The position numbers and the translations under genes are program-made. A stretch of 24,898 nt of DNA from assembly GCA_039796575.1 (NCBI GenBank), contig JBDKJP010000135.1, positions 1 through 24,898 of the forward strand, read 5' to 3'. Numbering within the stretch: the first letter of the stretch is position 1; every line of letters starts with the position of its first letter. This document shows, in pieces, positions 18,486 through 24,898 of the stretch. Under the pieces are notes generated by a model. The model saw only the letters and a list, made by a program, of their open reading frames with translations, did not search any database and was not told the DNA's origin. The DNA comes from UBA668 sp039796575 (lineage in GTDB: Bacteria; Actinomycetota; Acidimicrobiia; Acidimicrobiales; Ilumatobacteraceae).

Positions 18486-19836
18486 GAACCCGCCGTTCGC
18501 CCACGACCTCGCCGCGGAGATCACCGATCGCAGCGCCCGCGGCATCGCCGCGGCGGTCGGTCGGATGATCACCGCGGGCACCCTGCCGGTCGGCCAACGC
18601 CTCCCGACGGTGCGCGACCTGGCCGGTGAGCTGGGCGTCTCCCCCACCACCGTGAGCGAGGCGTGGCAGAGCCTCGCGGCGGTCGGCGCCATCGACGCCC
18701 GCGGCCGCCAGGGCACGTTCGTGCGCCAACCCACCGGGCCCGCCAGCCCGCGCCGCTACCGCCGCGTCACCGAGGGCCCCGGCCACTTCGCGCTCGACCT
18801 CAGCACCGGCACCCCCGACCCCGCGCTGCTGCCCGACCTCGGCCCGGTCATCGCCCGGGTGAGCCGCCAGTCGCTCACGTCGAGCTACCTCGACCACCCG
18901 GTGCTGCCGGAGTTGGAGGCGCACCTGCGCGCCGACTGGCCGTTCGCACCCGACGACCTCACCGTGGTCGACGGCGCGATGGACGCGCTCGACCGTGTCG
19001 CATCGGTGGTCGTTCGCCTCGGCGACCGCGTGGTGGTGGAGCAGCCCGCGTTCCCGCCGCTGCTCGACCTGCTCGACCAGTTGGGCGCCGACGTCATCGG
19101 CGTGCCGCTCGACCACGAGGGCATGCGCGTCGACCTGCTCACCGACGCACTGCACCTCGACGTGCGCGCCGTGTTCCTCCAGCCGCGAGCGCACAACCCC
19201 ACGGGGGTCACCTACACGGCGCGGCGTGCGAAGCAGTTGGCCGCGGCACTCGCCTCGAGCTCGGCCATCGTGGTCGAGGACGACCATTCGGGTGACATCG
19301 CCAGCGGGTCACTGGTCAGCCTCGGCACGCACCTGCCGCACCGCACCGTGCACATCCGCAGCTACTCGAAGAGCCACGGCCCCGACCTGCGCCTCGCCGC
19401 GGTGGGCGGCGCTGGCGACGTGGTCAGTGCGGTCATCAACCGTCGCCTGCTCGGCCCGGGTTGGAGCAGCCGCATCCTCCAGGCGGTGCTGCTCGAGATG
19501 CTCGACCACACGCCCACCATCGAGGCCGTCGGTCGAGCACGTGCCGAGTACGCCCGACGTCGCGCCGCGGTCACCGACGTGCTGGCCGACAAGGGCGTGC
19601 GGTTCACCGGCACCGACGGCATCAACCTCTGGATGCAGGTGGCCGACGAGCGCTCGGCGTTGCTCACGTTGGCCGCGCAGGGCATCGGCGCGGCGCCCGG
19701 CGAGCCGTTCATGGTGCAGCCCGACGTGCCGTCGCTGCGGGTCACCGTCGGCCTCGTCGACCACGACGCGGCCGGTCTCGCCGCACGCCTGGCCGACGCC
19801 GCCGGCACCATCCCCACCCGAGCCGGCCAACGCTGA
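18484..19836 (+). CDS. MocR-family (GntR) transcriptional regulator with aminotransferase domain
   Basis: The 450-residue protein has an N-terminal GntR winged helix (about 15-82, with LPTVRDLAGELGVSPTTVSEAWQSL and the GRQGTFV wing). A linker and a fold-type I aminotransferase-like domain (about 100-445) follow. PHNPTG-type (RAHNPTGVTYT) and VVEDDHSGD segments and a PLP lysine in RSYSKSHGPDLR (Lys296) are present, so it should bind PLP and sense an amino compound. GabR and TauR are known examples. Being divergent from the beta-amino-acid-forming genes makes beta-alanine or a related amine a plausible effector (inference). The start is ATG 18484, with a -10-like TATTGT close upstream and no Shine-Dalgarno. 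Confidence 0.9.
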   Translation: MNPPFAHDLAAEITDRSARGIAAAVGRMITAGTLPVGQRLPTVRDLAGELGVSPTTVSEAWQSLAAVGAIDARGRQGTFVRQPTGPASPRRYRRVTEGPGHFALDLSTGTPDPALLPDLGPVIARVSRQSLTSSYLDHPVLPELEAHLRADWPFAPDDLTVVDGAMDALDRVASVVVRLGDRVVVEQPAFPPLLDLLDQLGADVIGVPLDHEGMRVDLLTDALHLDVRAVFLQPRAHNPTGVTYTARRAKQLAAALASSSAIVVEDDHSGDIASGSLVSLGTHLPHRTVHIRSYSKSHGPDLRLAAVGGAGDVVSAVINRRLLGPGWSSRILQAVLLEMLDHTPTIEAVGRARAEYARRRAAVTDVLADKGVRFTGTDGINLWMQVADERSALLTLAAQGIGAAPGEPFMVQPDVPSLRVTVGLVDHDAAGLAARLADAAGTIPTRAGQR

Positions 19837-19842
19837 CGTCGG

Positions 19843-19919
19843 CTTCTGGGCGCGTTTCGTCCCGCTTCGACTTCTGGGCGCGATCCGTCCCGGAAACCGG
19901 GACGGAGAAACCCCAGAAG
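19843..19919. terminator. Nested inverted and direct repeat between convergent genes
   Basis: An inner stem CCGTCCCGG (19885-19893) / CCGGGACGG (19897-19905) with an AAA loop is flanked by CTTCTGGG (19871-19878) / CCCAGAAG (19912-19919), giving a long imperfect hairpin. The left arm is duplicated just upstream (CTTCTGGGCGCG at 19843-19854 and 19871-19882). It lies between the MocR gene (+) and the repeat-protein gene (-), so a bidirectional terminator is likely; a dispersed genomic repeat is also possible. Confidence 0.6.
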
Positions 19920-19928
19920 CGAGCGAAA

Positions 19929-20315
19929 TCAGGCGGCGCGGACGCCGCGCTGACCCACGGCACCGCGCAGGCCCACGCAACCGACGCACCCCACGCAGTC
20001 GATGCAGTCGACACATCCGACGCACGCGACGCACCGGGTGCAGCGCACGCACGCGAGCGTGGCGATGCAGGCCCGGATGCCGACGCCGAACACGGTGAGC
20101 AGGCTCCAGCGCACACCGATGCTGCCCGCGGTGACCGCACTGCCGGCCACCACGATGGAGCCGGCCGTCGCGGCACTGCCGGCGACCGCGATGGAACCGG
20201 CCGTGGCGACGCTGCCGGCCGTGGCGATGGAACCCGCGGTCGCGACGCTGCCTGCCGTGGCGATGGACCCGGCGGTCGCGACGCTGCCGACGGTGGCGAG
20301 GTTGGTGTCGTTCAT
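19929..20315 (-). CDS. Hexapeptide-repeat protein with (Cys-x-x)9 tail
   Basis: I cannot assign this 128-residue protein to a characterised family. After MNDTN it has ten hexapeptides of the form [V/I]ATAGS (residues 6-65), a short hydrophobic segment (LLTVFGVGIRACIATLA, 72-88), and nine cysteines at exactly every third residue from Cys89 to Cys113 (CVRCTRCVACVGC and onward), plus Cys83. It ends with a basic Gly-rich tail. The hexapeptides suggest a beta-solenoid; the Cys ladder could bind metal, form disulfides or be modified. Its ATG overlaps the stop of the upstream gene by 4 nt, so the two are translationally coupled. The strictly regular composition on both halves and the coupling argue for a real gene rather than a chance frame. 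Confidence 0.75.
   Translation of the reverse strand: MNDTNLATVGSVATAGSIATAGSVATAGSIATAGSVATAGSIAVAGSAATAGSIVVAGSAVTAGSIGVRWSLLTVFGVGIRACIATLACVRCTRCVACVGCVDCIDCVGCVGCVGLRGAVGQRGVRAA
19971..20051 (-). repeat. 9-bp coding repeat of the Cys-x-x tail
   Basis: Nine consecutive 9-bp units, each starting with TGC or TGT, encode the Cys89-Gly115 ladder. The first and third positions of the tripeptides vary at the DNA level, so the period is kept at the protein level and not merely as a recent DNA expansion. Confidence 0.8.
20121..20300 (-). repeat. 18/36-bp tandem coding repeat (hexapeptides)
   Basis: Ten 18-bp units encode residues 6-65. The units alternate between Val-first and Ile-first forms, giving a 36-bp superperiod that is nearly identical at 20190-20300 and decays toward the C-terminal side. 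This looks like growth by slippage or unequal recombination at the 5' end of the gene. Confidence 0.8.
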
Positions 20316-21103
20316 CGCAGCAGCTCGTGCGCGAGCGGGCACTCCGGGGCGAGCGATGCCTGGTCGACGGGCAGCACGCCGCGTTCGGTGGCGAGGTAGG
20401 TGGCCAGGCCGAGCGGCACCATGTCGGCCTCCGCGTCCCACGCCACCCGCACCGCACCCACGCGCGTGACGAGCGAGGCGAACGCGGCGTCGGGCAGGCA
20501 TCGGCCACGGCCGGCCACCGCCCACACGGGCACCTCGCTGCAGTACGCGACGGAGGCCGCGGCCCGCGAGCAGCGCGACGCCAGCAGCTTCGACGAGCTG
20601 GCCGCGGTGGCCTCGACCACGACGAGGTCGGCGGCGAGCACCGCGGCAGCCAGGCCGGCCGGCTCGACGATCTCGGCCACCACGTCGGAGCGTTCGAGGC
20701 GGCGCACGAACGACGCACCCTGGTCGTCGGCGTCGACCGTGAGCACCGTCACGTCGCCGCGACCCAGCAACGCCTCGCCGGCCAGGTCGGGCCAGCCCAC
20801 CACGAGCACCGTGGCGTCCGCGGGGAACGCCTCGCACAACAGGTCGGGCGTGGGATCCATCTCCAGCTGATGGGCCAGCTCACGGGCAGTGTCGGCGGGC
20901 TCGGCGGCGGTGAGGATGTGCGCGCACAGCCACCACAGCGGGCCGGAGGTGGGGTGTCGTTCGACGATGCGCCGGCAGCTGACCACCAGCCCGGCGGGGT
21001 CCATCCGCAGCGCCCGCAGCGCCGATGCCGTCTCGCTGACCAGCACGCGCTGGTCGGCGCCGCTCGACCGAGCGAGGTAACGGAGGCGCTCGATGGGATG
21101 CAC
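20312..21103 (-). CDS. Protein resembling the IF-2B / ribose-bisphosphate isomerase fold
   Basis: The 263-residue cytosolic protein has a helical N-terminal part (1-95, including LVVSCRRIVERHPTSGPLWWLCAHIL) and a Rossmann-like C-terminal part. The segment AADLVVVEATAASSSKLLASRCSRAAASVAYCSEVPVWAVAGRGRCLP (about 165-212) resembles the eIF-2B alpha/methylthioribose-1-phosphate isomerase region, where a loop binds a phosphorylated sugar or nucleotide. The residues expected for isomerase catalysis are not obvious, so I give no reaction. The GTG start has TAGGTT (21110-21115, minus strand) 6 nt upstream and no Shine-Dalgarno, suggesting a leaderless transcript. The gene overlaps the downstream repeat-protein gene by 4 nt, which makes them a functional pair. 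Confidence 0.7.
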   Translation of the reverse strand: MHPIERLRYLARSSGADQRVLVSETASALRALRMDPAGLVVSCRRIVERHPTSGPLWWLCAHILTAAEPADTARELAHQLEMDPTPDLLCEAFPADATVLVVGWPDLAGEALLGRGDVTVLTVDADDQGASFVRRLERSDVVAEIVEPAGLAAAVLAADLVVVEATAASSSKLLASRCSRAAASVAYCSEVPVWAVAGRGRCLPDAAFASLVTRVGAVRVAWDAEADMVPLGLATYLATERGVLPVDQASLAPECPLAHELLR

Positions 21104-21178
21104 GTCCGGAACCTACCCGAGCCCGGCGGTGCGGGCGAGATGGGCCGCGGCACCTCTCCTGCGCTACCGTTCTCACCC
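21104..21178. promoter_or_regulatory. Divergent promoter region, IF-2B-like / thioredoxin-fold genes
   Basis: In 75 bp, TAGGTT (21110-21115, minus strand) sits 6 nt before GTG 21103 and TACCGT (21165-21170, plus strand) sits 8 nt before GTG 21179. Neither gene has a ribosome binding site, so both may be leaderless. No clear operator is visible. Confidence 0.45.
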
Positions 21179-21664
21179 GTGGCAAGCACCGTCGCTCTCG
21201 ATCTGAACCTCACCTCCATCAGTGGGGAGACCCGTCCGCTCGAGGAATGGGTCACCACGTTCCACCTCGCCACGGTCGCGCTCGATCCGTTCACCAACGA
21301 GAGCTCGTGGGTGCTCGAGACCGCCGTGCGGGTGCTCGACGCGTTCCGCGGCGCCGACGTGCGCGTCAACTTCGTGCTCACCTGCAGCATCGACGAGGCG
21401 AAGCAGTACATGGGCCCGCTCGCCGATCGCTTCATGGTGTTCTGCGACCCCGACCGTTCGTTCGTGCGCGGCCTCGGCCTGCAGACCCTGCCGGCGTTCG
21501 TGTTCGTGCAGGGCAACGGCAACCTCGTCGCCGCCGAGGGCTGGAACCCGACCGAGTGGAAGGGCGTGGCGAAGCACATCGCCGAGCTCACCTCGTGGCT
21601 GCCGCCCATCATCCCCGCGGCCGGCGACCCGTCGCCGTTCCACGGCACGCCCGTCGCGGGCTGA
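21179..21664 (+). CDS. Thioredoxin-fold protein without CxxC
   Basis: The 161-residue protein has a thioredoxin-like layout: a strand-helix region (WVLETAVRVLDAFRGADVRVNFVLTCSIDEAKQYM), then FMVFCDPDRSFVRGLGLQTLPAFVFVQGNGNLVAAEGW with the cis-proline in TLPAFV. The normal CxxC is absent; lone cysteines occur at LTCS and FCDP. It is therefore not a classical thioredoxin and may be a peroxiredoxin-like or purely structural protein. The GTG start at 21179 is supported by the TACCGT hexamer upstream and the family-like beginning. It lies 20 bases before hrpB on the same strand, so they may be co-transcribed. The function is unknown. Confidence 0.75.
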   Translation: MASTVALDLNLTSISGETRPLEEWVTTFHLATVALDPFTNESSWVLETAVRVLDAFRGADVRVNFVLTCSIDEAKQYMGPLADRFMVFCDPDRSFVRGLGLQTLPAFVFVQGNGNLVAAEGWNPTEWKGVAKHIAELTSWLPPIIPAAGDPSPFHGTPVAG

Positions 21665-21684
21665 GCCCAGCGGGGCCGGTCCGC

Positions 21685-24168
21685 GTGCCCTTCTCCCCTC
21701 CCGACCTCCCGGTGCTCGACGCCGTGCCGGCGTTGGCCGCTGCGTTGCGTGAGCACGAGTCGGCCATCCTCGTCGCGCCGCCCGGTGCCGGGAAGACCAC
21801 GCTCGTGCCGCTGCTGCTGCTCGACGAGCCGTGGCTGGCGGGTCGGCGCATCGTGATGCTCGAGCCGCGCCGTCTGGCCACGCGCGCCGCGGCGCAACGC
21901 ATGGCCGCGCTGCTCGGCGAGCGCGTCGGCGACACGGTGGGCTACCAGACCCGCGACGAACGGCACATCGGCCCGCACACGCGCATCGAGGTGGTCACCG
22001 AGGGCGTGCTCACCCGCCGGCTGCAGCACGACCCGACGCTCGACGGCTGCGGGCTGGTGGTGTTCGACGAGGTGCACGAGCGCAACCTGCCCACCGACCT
22101 CGGCCTCGCGCTCGCGCTCGACGCGCGGGCGGCGGTTCGCCCCGATCTGCGCATCCTGGCGATGTCGGCCACCCCCGACACGAAGGGCTTGCTCGCCGTG
22201 CTCGGCGCCGACACGCCGGTGGCGCACAGCGACGGCCGCATGCACCCGGTGGAGATGGTGTGGGCGCCGATGGGCAAGCAGGACCGCGTCGCCGAGGCGA
22301 TGGCCGCGCTCGTCGGGCGTGCCGTGCGCGAGCAGACGGGCGACGTGCTCGTGTTCCTGCCGGGCATCGGCGAGATCCGCCGCGTGCAGACGCTGCTGCA
22401 GGGCGTGCTGCCCGACCACGTCGACGTGCATCCGCTGGCGGGCGCGCTGTCGTTGGCCGAGCAGGACCTCGCGCTCGCGCCGTCGCCGCCCGGTCGTCGA
22501 CGGGTGGTGCTCAGCACCGACATCGCCGGGTCGTCGCTCACCGTCGACGGTGTGCGCGTGGTGGTCGACGCCGGCCTGGCGCGCGTGCCGCGCTTCGACC
22601 AACGCACGGGGATGAGCCGCCTCACGACGGTGAGCACGAGCCGAGCGTCGGCCGATCAACGCGCCGGTCGTGCCGGCCGCACCGAACCGGGCGTCGCGTA
22701 TCGGTTGTGGAGCAAGCTCGAGCACAGCACGCGCCGTGCACACCTCGAGGCGGAGATCACCCAGGTCGACCTCAGCGGGCTCGCGTTGGAGCTCGCCGTG
22801 TGGGGAACGCCGGTCGACGAGCTGCGCTGGGCCGACCGTCCGCCGGCACGCACCCTGCAGCAGTCGGTGGAGTTGCTGCAGCGGCTGGGCGCGCTCGACG
22901 ACGACGGTCGCCCCACCGACCGCGGACGACGGATGCTCGCGCTGCCGCTGCACCCGCGGCTCGCCGGCATGGTCGACGCGGCGCGCCACCGCGACCGCGG
23001 CCTCGCCTGCGTGGTGGCCGCGCTGCTCGACGAGCGCGACGTGTTCCGCGGTCGACCCGACGACCTGCCCGCCGACCTGTCGCTGCGTGTGGGCGTGGTG
23101 TCAGGGCAACGCCACCACGAAGGGGCGGATCGTCGCGACGTCGGCCGCGTTCGCGACCGCGCTGCCGACCTCGCCCGCCGCGCCGGCATCCCGCTCGCGT
23201 TCGACGAGGTGAACGCCGACCACTGCGGCGCGGTGCTCGCCCACGCGTACCCCGACCGCATCGCGGTGCGCCGCAGCCAGCCCGGCCAGTTCCAGCTGCG
23301 CAGTGGTTCGTCGGCGTGGGTGCCGGCCGCCGACCCGTTGGCGAACGAGCGGTTCGTGGTGGCGGCCGACCTCGACGGCAAGCGCGACAACGCACGCATC
23401 CGCATCGGTGCGGCGCTCGACACCGACGAGCTCATCGAGGCGCTGAGCGACCAGATCGAGCAGCGCATCTTCCTCGTGTGGGACAAGCAGCGCGACGACC
23501 TCGTCGAGCGCGTCGAGCACCGACTGGGCGGGATGCTGCTCGAGGAACGCACGTACACACCGCACGCCGGCGAGGCCACCGTGGCCGCGCTGCTCGACCG
23601 CGTGCGCACCACCCGGCTCGGTGCGTTGCAGTGGAACGACCGGACGCTCGCGCTGCGTCACCGAGTGGCGTTCCTGCGCCGCGAGCTCGGTGACGAGTGG
23701 CCCGACTGGAGCGACGCCGCGCTGCTCGCGTCGCTCGACGACTGGCTGGCGCCGTTCCTGCAACACGCCACCGGCGCGGCCGACCTCGCCAGGCTCGACA
23801 CCGAGATGCTGCTGACCGGGCAGTTCGACTGGGACACGTCGTCGCGCCTCGCCGAGCTCGCGCCGTCCACCATCGACACGCCGAGCGGCCGCAGCGTGCG
23901 CATCGACTACTCGCGCGACGTGCCCACCGCGAGCGTGTGCGTGCAGGACCTGTTCGGCCAGAAGACGCATCCGTCGGTGGCGGGTGGTGCGGTGCCCGTC
24001 GCGCTCGAACTGCTGTCGCCTGCCGACCGGCCGGTGCAGATCACACGCGACCTGCCGGGGTTCTGGGCGGGCACGTGGGCCGACGTGCGCAAGGACATGG
24101 CCGGCCGCTACCCGAAGCACCAGTGGCCCGCCGATCCGGCGAACGCCACCCCCAAACGCCTCAAATAG
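21685..24168 (+). CDS. hrpB: ATP-dependent DEAH-box helicase HrpB
   Basis: The 827-residue helicase has Walker A APPGAGKTT (31-39), DEVH (128-131, in VVFDEVHERN), SAT (161-163), the domain-2 motifs LVFLPGIGEIRR and TDIAGSSLTVDGV, and QRAGRAGR. The winged-helix/ratchet region and the long HrpB-specific C-terminal part follow (ending LPGFWAGTWADVRKDMAGRYPKHQWP, which is diagnostic). Length is normal for the family. It unwinds RNA; its cellular role in bacteria is not well defined, though E. coli HrpA relatives act on stalled ribosomes. GTG 21685 follows the previous stop by 20 bases; only a weak GC-rich ribosome binding site is present. An upstream opening of the frame to 21247 overlaps the previous gene and is not used. 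Confidence 0.93.
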   Translation: MPFSPPDLPVLDAVPALAAALREHESAILVAPPGAGKTTLVPLLLLDEPWLAGRRIVMLEPRRLATRAAAQRMAALLGERVGDTVGYQTRDERHIGPHTRIEVVTEGVLTRRLQHDPTLDGCGLVVFDEVHERNLPTDLGLALALDARAAVRPDLRILAMSATPDTKGLLAVLGADTPVAHSDGRMHPVEMVWAPMGKQDRVAEAMAALVGRAVREQTGDVLVFLPGIGEIRRVQTLLQGVLPDHVDVHPLAGALSLAEQDLALAPSPPGRRRVVLSTDIAGSSLTVDGVRVVVDAGLARVPRFDQRTGMSRLTTVSTSRASADQRAGRAGRTEPGVAYRLWSKLEHSTRRAHLEAEITQVDLSGLALELAVWGTPVDELRWADRPPARTLQQSVELLQRLGALDDDGRPTDRGRRMLALPLHPRLAGMVDAARHRDRGLACVVAALLDERDVFRGRPDDLPADLSLRVGVVSGQRHHEGADRRDVGRVRDRAADLARRAGIPLAFDEVNADHCGAVLAHAYPDRIAVRRSQPGQFQLRSGSSAWVPAADPLANERFVVAADLDGKRDNARIRIGAALDTDELIEALSDQIEQRIFLVWDKQRDDLVERVEHRLGGMLLEERTYTPHAGEATVAALLDRVRTTRLGALQWNDRTLALRHRVAFLRRELGDEWPDWSDAALLASLDDWLAPFLQHATGAADLARLDTEMLLTGQFDWDTSSRLAELAPSTIDTPSGRSVRIDYSRDVPTASVCVQDLFGQKTHPSVAGGAVPVALELLSPADRPVQITRDLPGFWAGTWADVRKDMAGRYPKHQWPADPANATPKRLK

Positions 24169-24183
24169 CCCACCCCACTCCCC

Positions 24184-24287
24184 CAGGGTCGGGTCCGTTT
24201 CACGCCATTCATGGCTCACTCCGGACCCACGGGTGGGAAACACGCCAGGAATGGCACGATTCGGACCCGTGGGTCCGGAACGTGCCA
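24184..24287. repeat. Palindrome-rich intergenic repeat after hrpB
   Basis: Two imperfect direct copies at exactly 40-bp period (24201-24234 and 24241-24274) share CACGCCA-n3-ATGGC and CGGACCC-n2-GGGT. The second copy closes into a long hairpin: TGGCACG (24252-24258), CGGACCC (24262-24268), GT loop, GGGTCCG (24271-24277), CGTGCCA (24281-24287). It may terminate hrpB transcription or belong to a dispersed repeat family. No gene is seen in the 192-base gap apart from this element and the fumarase promoter. Confidence 0.6.
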
Positions 24288-24323
24288 CGCGCACCGGGGG
24301 CGTGGCGGGCGGTCGGTGAGGGC

Positions 24324-24354
24324 TTGGGACGGCGGGACGGTGCGGGCGTAGGCT
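24324..24354 (+). promoter_or_regulatory. Putative leaderless promoter of the fumarase gene
   Basis: TTGGGA (24324-24329), a 19-bp spacer and TAGGCT (24349-24354) precede the fumarase ATG by 6 nt. There is no Shine-Dalgarno, so transcription probably starts at or next to the ATG. Confidence 0.45.
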
Positions 24355-24360
24355 TTTGCC

Positions 24361-24898
24361 ATGGCTGCTTCCCCCGAGTTCGAGTTCACCGAGCTGTTCC
24401 CGCTGGCCCACGACGACACGCCGTTCCGCCTCGTCACCACCGAGGGCGTGCGCACCGTCGACACGCCGCTCGGCACGATGCTGCAGGTCGACCCCGCAGC
24501 CATCTCCCGGCTCACCAGTGAGGCGATGCGCGACATCGCGCACTTCCTGCGCCCCGGCCACCTGCAGCAACTGCGCAACATCCTCGACGACCCCGAGGCC
24601 AGCGACAACGACCGGTTCGTCGCGCTCGACCTGCTGAAGAACGCGGCCATCTCGGCCGGTGGCGTGCTGCCGATGTGCCAGGACACCGGCACCGCGATCG
24701 TGAAGGGCAAGAAGGGCCAGAACGTGTTCACCGGGGGCGGCGATGAAGAAGCCATTGCCCGAGGCGTGTTCGACACCTACCAGACCAGCAACCTGCGCTA
24801 CAGCCAGATGGCGCCGCTCAACATGTACGACGAGGTCAACACCGGCAACAACCTGCCGGCCGAGATCAAGATCAGCGCCATCGACGGCGACGAGTACA
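24361..24898 (+). CDS. Class I (Fe-S) fumarate hydratase, N-terminal part, cut by window end
   Basis: The open frame runs from ATG 24361 to the window edge (179 full codons). It carries LKNAAISAGGVLPMCQDTGTAIVKGKKGQNVFTGGGDE, the class I fumarase signature in which Cys of PMCQDTGT ligates the 4Fe-4S cluster. LRYSQMAPLNMYDEVNTGNNLPAEIKI follows. The enzyme interconverts fumarate and malate in the TCA cycle. The family is usually about 500-550 residues, so roughly two thirds lies outside the window. A tartrate dehydratase-like relative is less likely because of the N-terminal extension (FEFTELFPLAHDDTPFR), typical of the long FumA type. It is separated from hrpB by the palindromic repeat and has its own promoter. 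Confidence 0.92.
   Translation, partial: MAASPEFEFTELFPLAHDDTPFRLVTTEGVRTVDTPLGTMLQVDPAAISRLTSEAMRDIAHFLRPGHLQQLRNILDDPEASDNDRFVALDLLKNAAISAGGVLPMCQDTGTAIVKGKKGQNVFTGGGDEEAIARGVFDTYQTSNLRYSQMAPLNMYDEVNTGNNLPAEIKISAIDGDEY

Noticed and set aside
19971..20051. The Cys-rich tail as a ferredoxin-type Fe-S motif
   Set aside because: A ferredoxin needs CxxCxxCxxxCP with further spacing; here the Cys are strictly every third residue with no CP, so ordinary cluster binding is not supported.
20121..20300. Regular 36-bp repeats as a possible CRISPR array
   Set aside because: The units are contiguous, without unique spacers, and encode an uninterrupted hexapeptide repeat in a gene with a coupled start.
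20002..20469. A plus-strand frame with MEPAVATLPAVA-type repeats
   Set aside because: It is the antisense reading of the hexapeptide repeat gene. The minus strand also explains the Cys ladder and has the 4-nt overlap with the upstream gene.

Overview
The window is high-GC chromosomal DNA that is almost fully coding. F420-type and actinobacterial-type families, a KorAB oxidoreductase, and many starts that look leaderless (a TAnnnT hexamer 6-8 nt before the start codon and no Shine-Dalgarno) suggest an actinobacterium. The gene set would fit a relative of Acidimicrobiia/Ilumatobacter, but that placement is inference from style and was not tested. I saw no tRNA, rRNA, CRISPR, insertion sequence or phage gene. 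No stretch of more than 300 bases lacks a gene.

Region 1 (1-2.3 kb) is a small redox and regulation cluster. On the + strand are a DUF2892 membrane protein, a membrane-anchored thioredoxin-like protein, and an ECF sigma factor that reads in frame into a zinc-finger anti-sigma domain carrying its own internal ribosome binding site. Converging on it are a DUF2231 membrane protein and a lipoprotein c-type cytochrome, preceded by a CsoR/CstR-like palindrome. Region 2 (2.4-5.7 kb) has a dienelactone hydrolase family protein divergent from a class III aminotransferase, then a DUF2786 protein. Region 3 (5.7-9.6 kb, - strand) holds korB and korA (2-oxoacid:ferredoxin oxidoreductase) and an EamA transporter.

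Region 4 (9.7-19.8 kb) is a catabolic island. In minus-strand transcription order it has a nitrilase-type amidohydrolase (beta-ureidopropionase type), dihydropyrimidinase and CoA-acylating methylmalonate/malonate semialdehyde dehydrogenase, ending in a hairpin terminator. A second minus-strand unit follows: an F420-type luciferase-like oxidoreductase, ABC permease, ATPase, second permease and a THI5/NMT1-like binding lipoprotein, ending in a second hairpin. A MocR-type regulator is divergent from the amidohydrolase. With the class III aminotransferase of region 2, these genes cover uptake and the lower reductive pyrimidine pathway: dihydropyrimidine to N-carbamoyl-beta-amino acid to beta-amino acid to semialdehyde to acyl-CoA. 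The regulator's divergent promoter and the aminotransferase promoter share a TTGT-N6-ACAA site. No dihydropyrimidine dehydrogenase is present; the F420-type enzyme is a candidate for a ring-modifying step.

Region 5 (19.9-21.1 kb) is the strangest part: a protein resembling the IF-2B fold is translationally coupled to a 128-residue protein made of ten hexapeptide repeats followed by nine cysteines at strict three-residue spacing. Region 6 (21.2 kb to the end) holds a thioredoxin-fold protein, the helicase HrpB, a palindrome-rich intergenic region, and the start of a class I fumarase cut by the window edge.
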